NCBI GenBank assembly: GCA_959606905.1
Contig: CAUHML010000008.1
Span: 1 to 64,000 of the forward strand
Length of the DNA: 64,000 nt
DNA from: an uncultured Bacteroides sp.
GTDB lineage: Bacteria; Bacteroidota; Bacteroidia; Bacteroidales; Bacteroidaceae
Direction of reading: 5' to 3'
The notes under the pieces are model-generated. The model did not search any database, was not told the origin of the DNA, and saw only the letters and a program-made list of their open reading frames with translations. Below, piece after piece: positions 33,808 to 42,733 of the stretch; position 1 is the first letter of the stretch, and each line of letters opens with the position of its first letter. The translations under genes and the position numbers were made by a program.

Positions 33808-36147
33808 ATGAAGAAATATCTATTAGTCCTGGTCAGCCTATGCTGTGTCTTATCGGCCGCATTCGCTGAGAATCCGGATTACCCTGAGCTGAAAAAATCT
33901 GATGCAAATATTATCGGTCATGTATTGGATAAAAAGACGAAAGAACATTTGCCTTATATTACAGTCGCACTGAAAGGCACTACGATAGGAACTGTGACTG
34001 ATGCAACCGGGCATTATTTTCTGAAGAACCTGCCGGAAGGTAGCTTTGTTCTCGAAGTGAGTTCAGTTGGCTATAAAACACTTACTCGCAACGTTACCCT
34101 GAAGAGAGGAAAGACATTAGAGGAAGATTTTGAAATAGAAGAAGATGCGATCGCTTTAGACGGAGTGGTGGTTTCTGCCAATCGCAGTGAAACGACTCGG
34201 CGTCTGGCTCCGACTTTGGTCAATGTTGTTGATTTGAAACTTTTTGAAACGACTAATTCTTCAACTCTGTCGCAGGGATTGAACTTCCAACCCGGTGTCC
34301 GTGTAGAAACAAACTGCCAGAATTGTGGTTTCCAGCAAGTCCGTATCAATGGTTTGGACGGGCCTTATACGCAGATATTGATTGATTCGCGTCCTGTGTT
34401 CAGCGCTCTTTCGGGAGTATACGGGTTGGAGCAGATTCCTGCCAGTATGATTGAGCGAGTAGAGGTCATGCGTGGGGGAGGATCAGCCTTGTTCGGCTCT
34501 TCAGCCATTGCTGGAACAATTAATATCATTACGAAGGAACCTTTACGTAACTCCGGTCAGTTGTCGCATACCATTACTTCTGTCGGAGGAAGTTCCTCGT
34601 TTGATAATAACACATCGTTGAATGCTTCTTTGGTGACTGACGATCATCGTGCGGGATTGTATATTTTCGGACAAAACCGTCATCGGTCCGGATATGACTA
34701 TGACGGCGACGGATTTACAGAACTTCCTGAATTGAAGAATCAAACAGTCGGTTTCCGTTCTTATCTGAAGACAAGTACATATTCAAAGTTGACATTCGAA
34801 TATCACCATATGCAGGAGTTTCGCCGGGGTGGGGATATGTTGGACCGTCCACCTCACGAAGCCCATATTGCGGAGCAGTTACAACATTCGATAGACGGCG
34901 GGAGTTTGAAATATGATTATTTCTCACCAAATGAAAAGAATCGTCTGAGTATCTTCGCGTCGGCTGCCAATACAGACCGTGACAGTTATTACGGTCCCGG
35001 GAATGACCCTCTCAAAGCATACGGAAAGACAACAGACCTTATTGCTATGGGGGGTGCCCAATACGTACATACGTTTGATAAATGTCTTTTCATGCCTTCC
35101 GATCTCACTGCGGGACTTGAATACAACCGTGACCGGCTGAAAGATAATATGTGGGGATACGATCGTCATACGGATCAGACAGTGAATATTTACAGCGCCT
35201 TCCTGCAAAATGAGTGGAAGAATGAACGCTGGAGTATTTTGGTCGGAGGACGTCTCGATAAACATAATATGGTAGATAATATCATTTTTAGCCCACGTGC
35301 CAATTTGCGCTTTAATCCTACGCAGAATATCAACTTGCGTTTGAGTTATTCTTCCGGTTTTCGTGCTCCTCAGGCTTTTGATGAGGATATGCATATTGAA
35401 AATGTAGGTGGAACTGTTGCCATGATTGAACGGGCGAAGAATCTGAAGGAAGAGAAGTCGCAGAGTTTTAGTGCATCCGCAGATATCTATCATCGTTTTG
35501 GCGCTTTTCAGACTAATTTTCTGATAGAAGGATTCTACACAAAACTGACAGATGTCTTTGTGCTGGGTGAACCTTATAATCGTGGAGACGGTGTTCTGGT
35601 GAAATTACGTAGTAATGGTCCGGGTGCCAAAGTAGTGGGGGTAACGCTGGAAGGGAAACTGGCTTATCTTTCCTTGTTGCAAGTACAGGCAGGATTGACA
35701 TTGCAGCGTAGCCGATATGATGAACCGCATAAGTGGCATGATGATGTGCCTGCCAAGAGGACGATTTTCCGTACTCCCAATGTGTATGGCTATTTCACCG
35801 CTACCTATATTCCGATTAAACCTTTATCAATAGCCTTGTCAGGTACATATACTGGTAGTATGTTTGTGCAACGCATGGATATTACAGCCAAAAATGCTGC
35901 AATGGGTGATATGCCCGAACGAAAAGCGGAAGCTGTTAAAACTCCGAAGTTCTTAGATTTGGGCGTGAAACTTGCTTATGACTTTAAATTATATAAAACA
36001 GTTGATTTACAACTTAGCGGTGGTGTTCAGAATATTTTGGAAGCCTATCAGAAAGATTTTGATAGAGGAGCAAACCGTGATTCCGGCTATATCTATGGTC
36101 CCGCACTGCCGAGAAGTTTTTTTGCAGGAGTGAAGATTAGCTATTAA
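33808..36147 (+). CDS. TonB-dependent receptor, copy 2 of a tandem pair
   Basis: 779 residues. Same architecture as copy 1: signal peptide ending AAFAEN, carboxypeptidase-regulatory domain, plug and barrel with the identical C-terminus. The N-terminal half is nearly the same as copy 1, while surface-loop regions in the barrel differ (for example around residues 585-600 and 690-720), as expected if the two copies bind different ligands. A terminator follows at 36191-36230. Confidence 0.88.
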   Translation: MKKYLLVLVSLCCVLSAAFAENPDYPELKKSDANIIGHVLDKKTKEHLPYITVALKGTTIGTVTDATGHYFLKNLPEGSFVLEVSSVGYKTLTRNVTLKRGKTLEEDFEIEEDAIALDGVVVSANRSETTRRLAPTLVNVVDLKLFETTNSSTLSQGLNFQPGVRVETNCQNCGFQQVRINGLDGPYTQILIDSRPVFSALSGVYGLEQIPASMIERVEVMRGGGSALFGSSAIAGTINIITKEPLRNSGQLSHTITSVGGSSSFDNNTSLNASLVTDDHRAGLYIFGQNRHRSGYDYDGDGFTELPELKNQTVGFRSYLKTSTYSKLTFEYHHMQEFRRGGDMLDRPPHEAHIAEQLQHSIDGGSLKYDYFSPNEKNRLSIFASAANTDRDSYYGPGNDPLKAYGKTTDLIAMGGAQYVHTFDKCLFMPSDLTAGLEYNRDRLKDNMWGYDRHTDQTVNIYSAFLQNEWKNERWSILVGGRLDKHNMVDNIIFSPRANLRFNPTQNINLRLSYSSGFRAPQAFDEDMHIENVGGTVAMIERAKNLKEEKSQSFSASADIYHRFGAFQTNFLIEGFYTKLTDVFVLGEPYNRGDGVLVKLRSNGPGAKVVGVTLEGKLAYLSLLQVQAGLTLQRSRYDEPHKWHDDVPAKRTIFRTPNVYGYFTATYIPIKPLSIALSGTYTGSMFVQRMDITAKNAAMGDMPERKAEAVKTPKFLDLGVKLAYDFKLYKTVDLQLSGGVQNILEAYQKDFDRGANRDSGYIYGPALPRSFFAGVKISY

Positions 36148-36190
36148 AACAGTGTATAAAAGATTTGTCTCCAGATAAACATATATAAAA

Positions 36191-36230
36191 AACAGCTTTC
36201 ATTTTTCATATCCGCAAAATGAAAGCTGTT
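36191..36230. terminator. Bidirectional terminator
   Basis: AACAGCTTTCATTTT/AAAATGAAAGCTGTT, perfect 15-bp stem with a 10-base loop, between the converging TonB receptor and YecH-like genes. Confidence 0.85.
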
Positions 36231-36253
36231 ATTATTCTAGTAAGAAGGCAGAG

Positions 36254-36487
36254 TCAATGATTGCAAACCTTTGTGATATCTACGGTAAAACCTTCATCGG
36301 TAGACATAAACTTACCTTTCATCTTGAGAAACTCTATAAGTTCATCAATATCCATATTTTCTGCCGAACAAGTATAGAAGCGTTGATCTTCTCCGAACTT
36401 TTCAATAATTGCCTTCTTTAATGATGATTCTGAGTAACTATTACCTTTCATCATGTGAAGGACTTCATGAGCATGTAATTGTTCCAT
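36254..36487 (-). CDS. YecH-like small metal-binding protein (DUF2492)
   Basis: 77 residues, full length for the family. His/Cys ligands are visible at HAHEVLHMM (about 4-12), FYTCSAENM (about 37-45) and VCNH at the end. Family members are proposed metal-binding proteins. It stands next to a CDF transporter on the same strand (81 bases), which supports a metal-related role; no enzymatic role is known. Confidence 0.75.
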   Translation of the reverse strand: MEQLHAHEVLHMMKGNSYSESSLKKAIIEKFGEDQRFYTCSAENMDIDELIEFLKMKGKFMSTDEGFTVDITKVCNH

Positions 36488-36568
36488 AATCTATTTTTTT
36501 GCAAAGATAATACGGGCATATAGATTAAAACTGTAACATATGTGACAAAGGTCAATTATATCTATTAA

Positions 36569-37504
36569 TTATGGTTTATTTATTGTTTTTTCGACCATAT
36601 CTTTATCTATTCCGAATTTTTCATTTGTCTGGCATTCACCGGCAGGTTCTACGTGTACAAGAATGTCATAAACGTTATCTATGGAACTTTTTATGCTTTT
36701 TTCCACCGATTCTGCAATCTCATGGGCTTGTGTGATGGTAATTTGTGGATTAACCTCTATATCGAGGGTAATCATATAAAGATTCCCTATCATTCTTGAC
36801 CTTACACGGTGCGGGTTGCTTGCGCCGGGGACTTCCTCTACGGCTTCAAAGATCTTGTTATATACATTCACATCTTTAACACCGTCCATTAGTTCGACAT
36901 TAGAATCAATAAAGATACTGACAGACGATTTTATAATAAAGAGACTGATTATTAATCCTGTGATTGAATCGAGTATCGGTAGTTTGAATATAAAGGTAAA
37001 GACCAGTCCTACCAAAACTCCGGATGAAATAATAACATCATTACGCATATTGATCGCATTTGCTGTCAGTAAAGAGCTATCAATTCTCTTTCCTTGTTTA
37101 TACTGATACAGGGCCAGCAAGAGCTTTCCAATGATAGAGAATACAGTAACATATATCGCAATAGCCGAAGGAACCTCTTTTGTTGCATCCGAAAAGATGT
37201 TGGCAACGGAGGATAACAACATTTGCATACCGGCATAAAATATTACGAGCGACAGGATTTTGGTTGCGATTCCTTCCGCTTTCTCATAGCCGAATACATA
37301 CTTTTTTGAAGGTGGGCGGTTCATGATGCGTGCAGTGAAAATCATTACGATAGAGATGATTACATCGGTTGCCGAATCAATACCGTCACCGAGTACAGCC
37401 AAACTGCCTGCAAATAATCCGACAATGATTTTTGATGCGGAAAGTATGGCGTTGCCAATTGTACTTACCCAGGAAGTTCTGATTAATATTTTCTCTCGTG
37501 ACAT
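36569..37504 (-). CDS. Cation diffusion facilitator (CDF) metal exporter
   Basis: 311 residues. Six membrane helices (about 12-215) followed by the cytoplasmic CDF dimerisation domain (about 215-300). The metal site in helix 2 reads DSATD (D43, D47); in helix 5 the usual HxxxD reads NMRND, with Asn instead of His. Loss of that His argues against a classical zinc exporter and towards manganese or iron (inference). It exports divalent metal using the proton gradient. Confidence 0.85.
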   Translation of the reverse strand: MSREKILIRTSWVSTIGNAILSASKIIVGLFAGSLAVLGDGIDSATDVIISIVMIFTARIMNRPPSKKYVFGYEKAEGIATKILSLVIFYAGMQMLLSSVANIFSDATKEVPSAIAIYVTVFSIIGKLLLALYQYKQGKRIDSSLLTANAINMRNDVIISSGVLVGLVFTFIFKLPILDSITGLIISLFIIKSSVSIFIDSNVELMDGVKDVNVYNKIFEAVEEVPGASNPHRVRSRMIGNLYMITLDIEVNPQITITQAHEIAESVEKSIKSSIDNVYDILVHVEPAGECQTNEKFGIDKDMVEKTINKP

Positions 37505-37719
37505 ATAATTACTATGTTTATGAAGCGAATATATATTATTTTATAATACTGACCCTCATATTGTTCTTTTTATTATCATAATTTGATATGTGAGAGGACA
37601 TGAAATCTAATAAATCACTATAATCTTTCTTTCTCCTTTTAGTAGTTTGGATGTTTTAGTTGTATTATATATAGACAGTCAATTAAAACAAGACATTAAC
37701 CCATAAATAGTTAGCCTTT
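37505..37719. other. Intergenic DNA upstream of the CDF gene and the GH20 stub
   Basis: AT-rich, no gene. Part of the 655-base gene-poor stretch 37505-38159, which also contains the pseudogene at 37720-37890 and unassigned sequence to 38159. Confidence 0.5.
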
Positions 37720-37890
37720 ATGTTCAAAAAATTAAGTACCTCTCTGCTGATAGTATTAGCTTATGTTTTATACTCATGCACATCTGCCGTCAGGCAAGAG
37801 ATTGCCATTTTACCTACTCCCGTTAATTTAATGGAACAGTCAGTCAGTTTTGTCTTTAGAGATGAGATGAAGAATACTTCCTGCCTATAG
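37720..37890 (+). pseudogene. 5' stub of a GH20 beta-N-acetylhexosaminidase-like gene
   Basis: Only 56 residues: a lipoprotein signal (LLIVLAYVLYSCTS) and the beginning of a mature domain with ILPTPVNLMEQ, which resembles the N-terminal start of GH20 hexosaminidases. A stop follows after DEMKNTSCL, and no continuation is found in any frame downstream. The rest of the gene appears to be deleted. Assignment rests on a short match. Confidence 0.5.
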
Positions 37891-38159
37891 AGAGAAAGAT
37901 TGTGAAGCCTGCTGATATTCTCAGAATGGCAATTTGTCACTCAACAAGGTAAATAGTTCTCGCCTTGGAGTATAGGCTTTGAATTGTTCTTGTTGTTGAG
38001 TCATAACGTTGCTTTTTGTTAGTTTGTTGTTGAGCGAATCGTTTCTTGGTATAACAAGTTTCCATTGGAAAACGTTTCTCCGATTATCTGTCTTTTTAGA
38101 AACGATTCTGCTCGGTACAAACTACATACAAACAAAGCTTACAAAGCCAAAGTTATCTT

Positions 38160-38522
38160 TTAAACAGCAATCTTAATACCTCTTTTTTTGTTGCAATAGC
38201 GTTTGCATTGCTGGCAAAGATCATATCCCAGCATTGTTCCTAAAATGAAATCTTCTTCAGCTGTCAATTGATTTAAAGGACGAGTGATAATATGTCGCAT
38301 AGCTTCCATACATTCGGGTTTACCAAAAAACAGGTTGATTTTATTAGTACTTATCTCCTGTATCATATAGCTGATGTTTTGGTTCTTCAACCGGCGCACG
38401 GCAAAGTCTTCATGTTCTTTACTCATTGTATAAAGTACCATGTTACGTATACCTTTCTTAAACTCATAAATATGATTGAGGAAAATCCGGATTTCACCGG
38501 GAATGATTCTTTTGGTAGCCAT
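38160..38522 (-). CDS. DUF2023 family protein, flavodoxin partner
   Basis: 120 residues with a C-terminal cysteine cluster (LCQQCKRYCNKKRG). DUF2023 genes usually sit next to a flavodoxin gene, as here (32 bases downstream of it). Function unknown; the Cys cluster suggests a metal or redox role (inference). Confidence 0.8.
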   Translation of the reverse strand: MATKRIIPGEIRIFLNHIYEFKKGIRNMVLYTMSKEHEDFAVRRLKNQNISYMIQEISTNKINLFFGKPECMEAMRHIITRPLNQLTAEEDFILGTMLGYDLCQQCKRYCNKKRGIKIAV

Positions 38523-38554
38523 GATGCAAACAATTGTTTATATTAAGGTAAAGG

Positions 38555-39061
38555 TTAGCTTATTTCTTGTTTTACTTGTTCAGCCCATGCACTGATACGT
38601 TCCTCTGTCTGATTGTCTTCGTTGACTTCATCAATTGGAAGTCCGACAAATTTGCCGTCTACGACCGCTATGGAAGAATCGAATGTGTATCCAGCCGTAT
38701 CTACTGCTCCGCAGAATTTGCAATGCGTGTCTTTCAGGTCTTCATAAATAATCCCGATGGCATCGCAGAATGTATCGCTATATGAGTCGGAATCACCGCA
38801 ACCGAACAAGGCTACATATTTATGAGACAAATCGCATTTCTTTAAAACATTTACTCCGTCATACCAATCGTCTTGCAGTTCGCCGGCTCCCCAAGTAGAG
38901 CTGCCTAGCACAAGTACATCATACTCATTGACTAAAGCCTCTGTAAGTTTAGATACTTCAAAAATATGTGCGGAAGGAACATTTAGTTTCTCTGCAATTC
39001 GACGGGCGACGTCTTCGGTTGTTCCGGTTGTGGAACCATAAAATACTCCAATTTTATTCAT
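38555..39061 (-). CDS. fldA: Flavodoxin
   Basis: 168 residues, long-chain flavodoxin. The FMN phosphate loop GSTTGTTEDVA is at the N-terminus, then SSTWGAGELQDDW and LFGCGDSDSYSDTFCDA carry the isoalloxazine-contacting loops. A small electron carrier that replaces ferredoxin when iron is short. The Met at 39061 fits the conserved start MNKIGVFYGS; the frame can be extended to 39091, but that would overlap the -7 element. Confidence 0.93.
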   Translation of the reverse strand: MNKIGVFYGSTTGTTEDVARRIAEKLNVPSAHIFEVSKLTEALVNEYDVLVLGSSTWGAGELQDDWYDGVNVLKKCDLSHKYVALFGCGDSDSYSDTFCDAIGIIYEDLKDTHCKFCGAVDTAGYTFDSSIAVVDGKFVGLPIDEVNEDNQTEERISAWAEQVKQEIS

Positions 39062-39088
39062 CTTTGATATTTTTTTAATGTGATGCTG

Positions 39089-39134
39089 CAAAGATAGGGT
39101 ACCTTGTAGAAATAGAAAATCCCTATTAATAATG
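39089..39134 (-). promoter_or_regulatory. Flavodoxin promoter with shared upstream box
   Basis: TATCTTTG on the minus strand (39089-39096), with ATTAATAGGGATTTTC (39117-39132) about 20 bases upstream. The box resembles ATAAATGGGGATTGT found before other genes here. Confidence 0.5.
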
Positions 39135-39183
39135 GAATAATAGTCTCATTCTCATCATAAGTGGGGATAAAATAACTATGTTT

Positions 39184-39215
39184 TTTGATACTTTTATTTA
39201 AAATAGCTATCTTTG
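39184..39215 (+). promoter_or_regulatory. Promoter of the first LruC lipoprotein gene
   Basis: TTTG (39184-39187) and TATCTTTG (39208-39215) with a 20-base gap. CATAAGTGGGGATAA (39156-39170) lies upstream. Confidence 0.7.
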
Positions 39216-39237
39216 GGTCGATCAAAACAAACATTAT

Positions 39238-41280
39238 ATGAATATGAGAAATTTAAAGTATTTTTCTTTTGGAATCATCAGTCTGATTTTCGCTTCATGT
39301 ATAGAAGAAAAAAACTTATCTATTCAGAATGAGGAAGAACTGGAAAATGCAGAACTTGGTTTATCTACAGATTTTTCTCTAAAAACAGAGAGGAGCATAT
39401 CTATTACTGCTACTGACGGAGAAGGAAAAACACAGAAAGGGGTAAAAATGGGGATATTTGCAAGTCAACCTTACACGGGCGAAGGAATTATCTCTGTCGA
39501 ACCTATTTTTGTTGGATATACAGATGCTTCCGGTAAATTGAATGCGGATGTAGTCGTCGCCAATAATCTTTCTAAAGTCTTTGTTGCTCCACTTACTGCA
39601 GGATATGGGCAGGTGCAGGAAGTGGATGTACGGAATGTTAGCTCATTAAATTTTCGTGGAGTTGCTTTCCCGCAGGCTGCTACTGTGACTCGTGCTGCTG
39701 CAGATGAAATTCCACAGATTTTTGGTCCAATCAGCGGGCTTTATCAATTATTTATTCCTTATAAAAATGACGAAGTGAATGAGAATGGTATACCTGTTCA
39801 GGGAGGTTGCTCGTTGGTGTCAAAAGAACAACTTTCTCCGGCATTGATTAATAAGATTGATAGTTGGTATCCGGAAAAAAAGAATGTTCAGACAGCGGAT
39901 TTATCAAAGAATTCTGATTTGAGAATTGTTGATGAGGACGGAGCTCAGGTTTGGGTGACTTATGTTGGAGACGGTGGTTTCTGTGTGGATAATCAAACTG
40001 TTTATAATTCATTGCTATATTATAATTATAAAGAGGGGGATTTAAAAAGTGATGTTTATAAACTTCACATGACTATGTTACTGCCTAATACAAATCAGTT
40101 GCAATGTCCGTCAGGCTTAAAAGTTCAGTTGCTTTATTGGGATGGCTCGAAATATAGTAAGGTTTTTCCAAATGGTACACGAATCGGGTTTGCCGTTGCG
40201 CGTGCCGGATTTAAGAAAGACGGTACTGCTATAACAGATAAACTTGCATATAGTTTTAAGAATACGATGAGTCCTGCCGTTAATGGGGATGTGAATGGAA
40301 TGTATTACTCTACTCCAGAATTGAATACATGGGGTAAAACTCAAGCAGTAACTCGTGAATTGGACGGCTATAATTGTTGTGTGACAGGTTTTGATATCCG
40401 TCCTTTTGGAGACAGGAAGGCTGATTATGATTTCAATGATGTAATGGTAAAGGTAACGGCTACTCCTGAAAAAGCTATTAGGCCGGGTGAAGATATTCCA
40501 GTTGATGAAGATGTGACTGTGGCTGAATCAATTCATGGTACGTTAGCTTTCGAAGATCAATGGCCTAATCCCGGTGATTATGATTTAAATGACTTTGTAG
40601 TGAACTATACATATGGTGTCTATAAAAATGTGGATAATAAAATTAACGGTATCCAAATGCGGTTTAGACCGATTGCTAAGGGTGCGGCAAGTTATACAAA
40701 AATTGGTTTTGGGATAGAACTACCGTTGGCTTCGAATGATATTGATGTAGCAGAAGTAGAGGGAGCTATTTTAGAAAGTGGAGACTCAAACGCTACTTTC
40801 ATTATTTGGGAAGATATAAGTAAACCTTTTGCTGGTGGTGAAACAGGTTTTATCAATACAGAAAAAGGCTCTTCTTTTGTTTCGGCAGAAGAGTTGGTTG
40901 TGACTATCCCATTAAAAGCAGTAACTAGCAATGTTTCTATGATGAAGTTTAATCCGTTTATATTTGTCAATAAGCGTTCGCATGAGATTCATTTAACGGA
41001 TTTTGCTCCGACATCAAAAATGGATATGAATTTGTTGGGAAACGGGAAAGATTGTTCGGATGTATCGAAAGGTTTTTATTTCCGAATGAAAGATATGTAT
41101 TGTTGGGCATTGGATTTTCCACGAACTTCTGCAGATGAAGCGGCATGGAGATATCCGAAAGAAAAATCATCAGTGGTAAAAGCTTATAAGAATTACAATA
41201 AATGGGTAACAAACAAGACAGATTTATCTTGGTTTGACTCTACTATTCCGGGTAATGTAGATGGAAGTGAATTGTATTAA
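39238..41280 (+). CDS. LruC-domain lipoprotein 1
   Basis: 680 residues. Lipobox FASCI with acidic residues after the Cys; a beta-rich N-terminal region (about 40-160), then a DUF4114-like part with DYDFNDVMVKV and the LruC/DUF4842 domain with FEDQWPNPGDYDLNDFVVNY (about 440-660). The Asp-rich DYDxND motifs look like calcium-binding sites. Cell-surface location expected; ligand unknown. Related in motif to the proteins at 47945 and 62303. Confidence 0.8.
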   Translation: MNMRNLKYFSFGIISLIFASCIEEKNLSIQNEEELENAELGLSTDFSLKTERSISITATDGEGKTQKGVKMGIFASQPYTGEGIISVEPIFVGYTDASGKLNADVVVANNLSKVFVAPLTAGYGQVQEVDVRNVSSLNFRGVAFPQAATVTRAAADEIPQIFGPISGLYQLFIPYKNDEVNENGIPVQGGCSLVSKEQLSPALINKIDSWYPEKKNVQTADLSKNSDLRIVDEDGAQVWVTYVGDGGFCVDNQTVYNSLLYYNYKEGDLKSDVYKLHMTMLLPNTNQLQCPSGLKVQLLYWDGSKYSKVFPNGTRIGFAVARAGFKKDGTAITDKLAYSFKNTMSPAVNGDVNGMYYSTPELNTWGKTQAVTRELDGYNCCVTGFDIRPFGDRKADYDFNDVMVKVTATPEKAIRPGEDIPVDEDVTVAESIHGTLAFEDQWPNPGDYDLNDFVVNYTYGVYKNVDNKINGIQMRFRPIAKGAASYTKIGFGIELPLASNDIDVAEVEGAILESGDSNATFIIWEDISKPFAGGETGFINTEKGSSFVSAEELVVTIPLKAVTSNVSMMKFNPFIFVNKRSHEIHLTDFAPTSKMDMNLLGNGKDCSDVSKGFYFRMKDMYCWALDFPRTSADEAAWRYPKEKSSVVKAYKNYNKWVTNKTDLSWFDSTIPGNVDGSELY

Positions 41281-41302
41281 TCTGTTTTGATAATAAGTTA
41301 AT

Positions 41303-41338
41303 AAATAAGGGGCTGCTTTTTGAGGCAGCCCCTTATTT
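41303..41338. terminator. Bidirectional terminator
   Basis: AAATAAGGGGCTGC/GCAGCCCCTTATTT, 14-bp stem with an 8-base loop, between the converging LruC and AICAR formyltransferase genes. Confidence 0.88.
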
Positions 41339-41352
41339 ATTAACTATGTTTT

Positions 41353-42528
41353 TTAATGGTGGAATAAACGAATTCCTGTAAATGCCATTGCCATATTATA
41401 TTTGTCGCAAGTGCTGATAACATGGTCGTCGCGTACAGAACCACCCGGCTGTGCTATGTAGCTGACGCCGCTCTTATGTGCTCGTTCGATGTTATCTCCA
41501 AAGGGGAAGAAAGCGTCTGATCCCAAAGATACTCCTGTCATTGTGTTCAACCATGCACGTTTTTCTTCGCGAGTCAGTACTTCCGGTTTTTCAGTGAAAA
41601 ACTGTTGCCATATGCCGTCTGCTAATACATCATCATAATCTTCTGATATGTATATATCAATCGTATTGTCACGGTCTGCACGACGGATTTTTTCAATCCA
41701 AGGCAGGTTCATCACTTTCGGATGTTGGCGTAGATACCAGATGTCTGCTTTATTTCCGGCGAGGCGTGTGCAATGAATACGTGACTGCTGTCCGGCGCCA
41801 ATGCCGATAGCCTGTCCGTCTTTAGCATAACATACAGAGTTGGATTGCGTATATTTTAAAGTGATTAAAGCAATAATCAAATCACGTTTTGCATCGGCAG
41901 GAATTACTTGATTCTGTGTCGGCATTTCTTTCAAAAGACTTTCGTCAATTTTCAGTTCGTTTCTTCCCTGTTCGAAGGTTATGCCGAAAACATCTTTGTG
42001 TTCAATAGAATCCGGACGATAAGCCGGATCTATTTTGATTACATTGTATGTACCTTTTCTCTTGTTTTTGAGAATTTCCAATGCTTCGGGAGTATAATCC
42101 GGAGCAATCACACCGTCAGATACTTCACGATTAATAAGGCGTGCGGTTTCTTCGTCACAGGTATCGGACAATGCGATGAAATCTCCATACGACGACATAC
42201 GGTCGGCACCACGTGCGCGTGCATAGGCGGTGGCTAATGGGGACAACTTCACATCATCTACAAAATAAATCTTTTTGAGTGTATCATTCATTTCCACTGC
42301 AACGGCAGCGCCGGCTGGACTTACATGCTTAAAGGAAGCGGCAGCCGGTAGCTTGGTAGCTTCTTTTAGCTCTTTCACTAACTGCCAACTGTTGAATGCA
42401 TCCAACAGATTAATATAACCGGGACGTCCGTTCAGTACTTCAATGGGGAGTTCGCCGTCCTTCATGAAAATACGGGCAGGCTTTTGGTTAGGGTTGCAGC
42501 CGTATTTCAGTTCGAGTTCGTTTGCCAT
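41353..42528 (-). CDS. Stand-alone AICAR formyltransferase
   Basis: 391 residues. Only the C-terminal domain of PurH is present: transfers a formyl group from 10-formyl-tetrahydrofolate to AICAR in purine synthesis. Conserved blocks include ELELKYGCNPNQKPA, the AASFKHVSPAGAAVA loop with the catalytic Lys-His, GAGQQSRIHCTRLAG and SDAFFPFGDNIERA. The IMP cyclohydrolase (MGS-like) domain found in normal bifunctional PurH is missing, so another protein must carry that step. Start at 42528. Confidence 0.9.
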   Translation of the reverse strand: MANELELKYGCNPNQKPARIFMKDGELPIEVLNGRPGYINLLDAFNSWQLVKELKEATKLPAAASFKHVSPAGAAVAVEMNDTLKKIYFVDDVKLSPLATAYARARGADRMSSYGDFIALSDTCDEETARLINREVSDGVIAPDYTPEALEILKNKRKGTYNVIKIDPAYRPDSIEHKDVFGITFEQGRNELKIDESLLKEMPTQNQVIPADAKRDLIIALITLKYTQSNSVCYAKDGQAIGIGAGQQSRIHCTRLAGNKADIWYLRQHPKVMNLPWIEKIRRADRDNTIDIYISEDYDDVLADGIWQQFFTEKPEVLTREEKRAWLNTMTGVSLGSDAFFPFGDNIERAHKSGVSYIAQPGGSVRDDHVISTCDKYNMAMAFTGIRLFHH

Positions 42529-42664
42529 ATCACTTTAATTATAAATTACTAATTACAATTTAATAGCGACAAAATTACTAAAAAAAGAGTAGCCAGCCTA
42601 AACTCCTGTTAGAAATTACTAGCATATAATTAGTATTTAGTAATCCGTAATTAATTGAAATACC

Positions 42665-42707
42665 TATAAATGGTGATTGTATTTCCGTGAAATATTCCGT
42701 TTCTTTG
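42665..42707 (+). promoter_or_regulatory. Promoter region of the hemerythrin gene
   Basis: TATAAATGGTGATTGT (42665-42680) lies 19 bases before TTTCTTTG (42700-42707), a -7 element near the usual form. The first box matches those before the TonB-2, LruC-1 and flavodoxin genes. Confidence 0.5.
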
Positions 42708-42733
42708 CAGTATCTAAATATAAATAGGTATAA

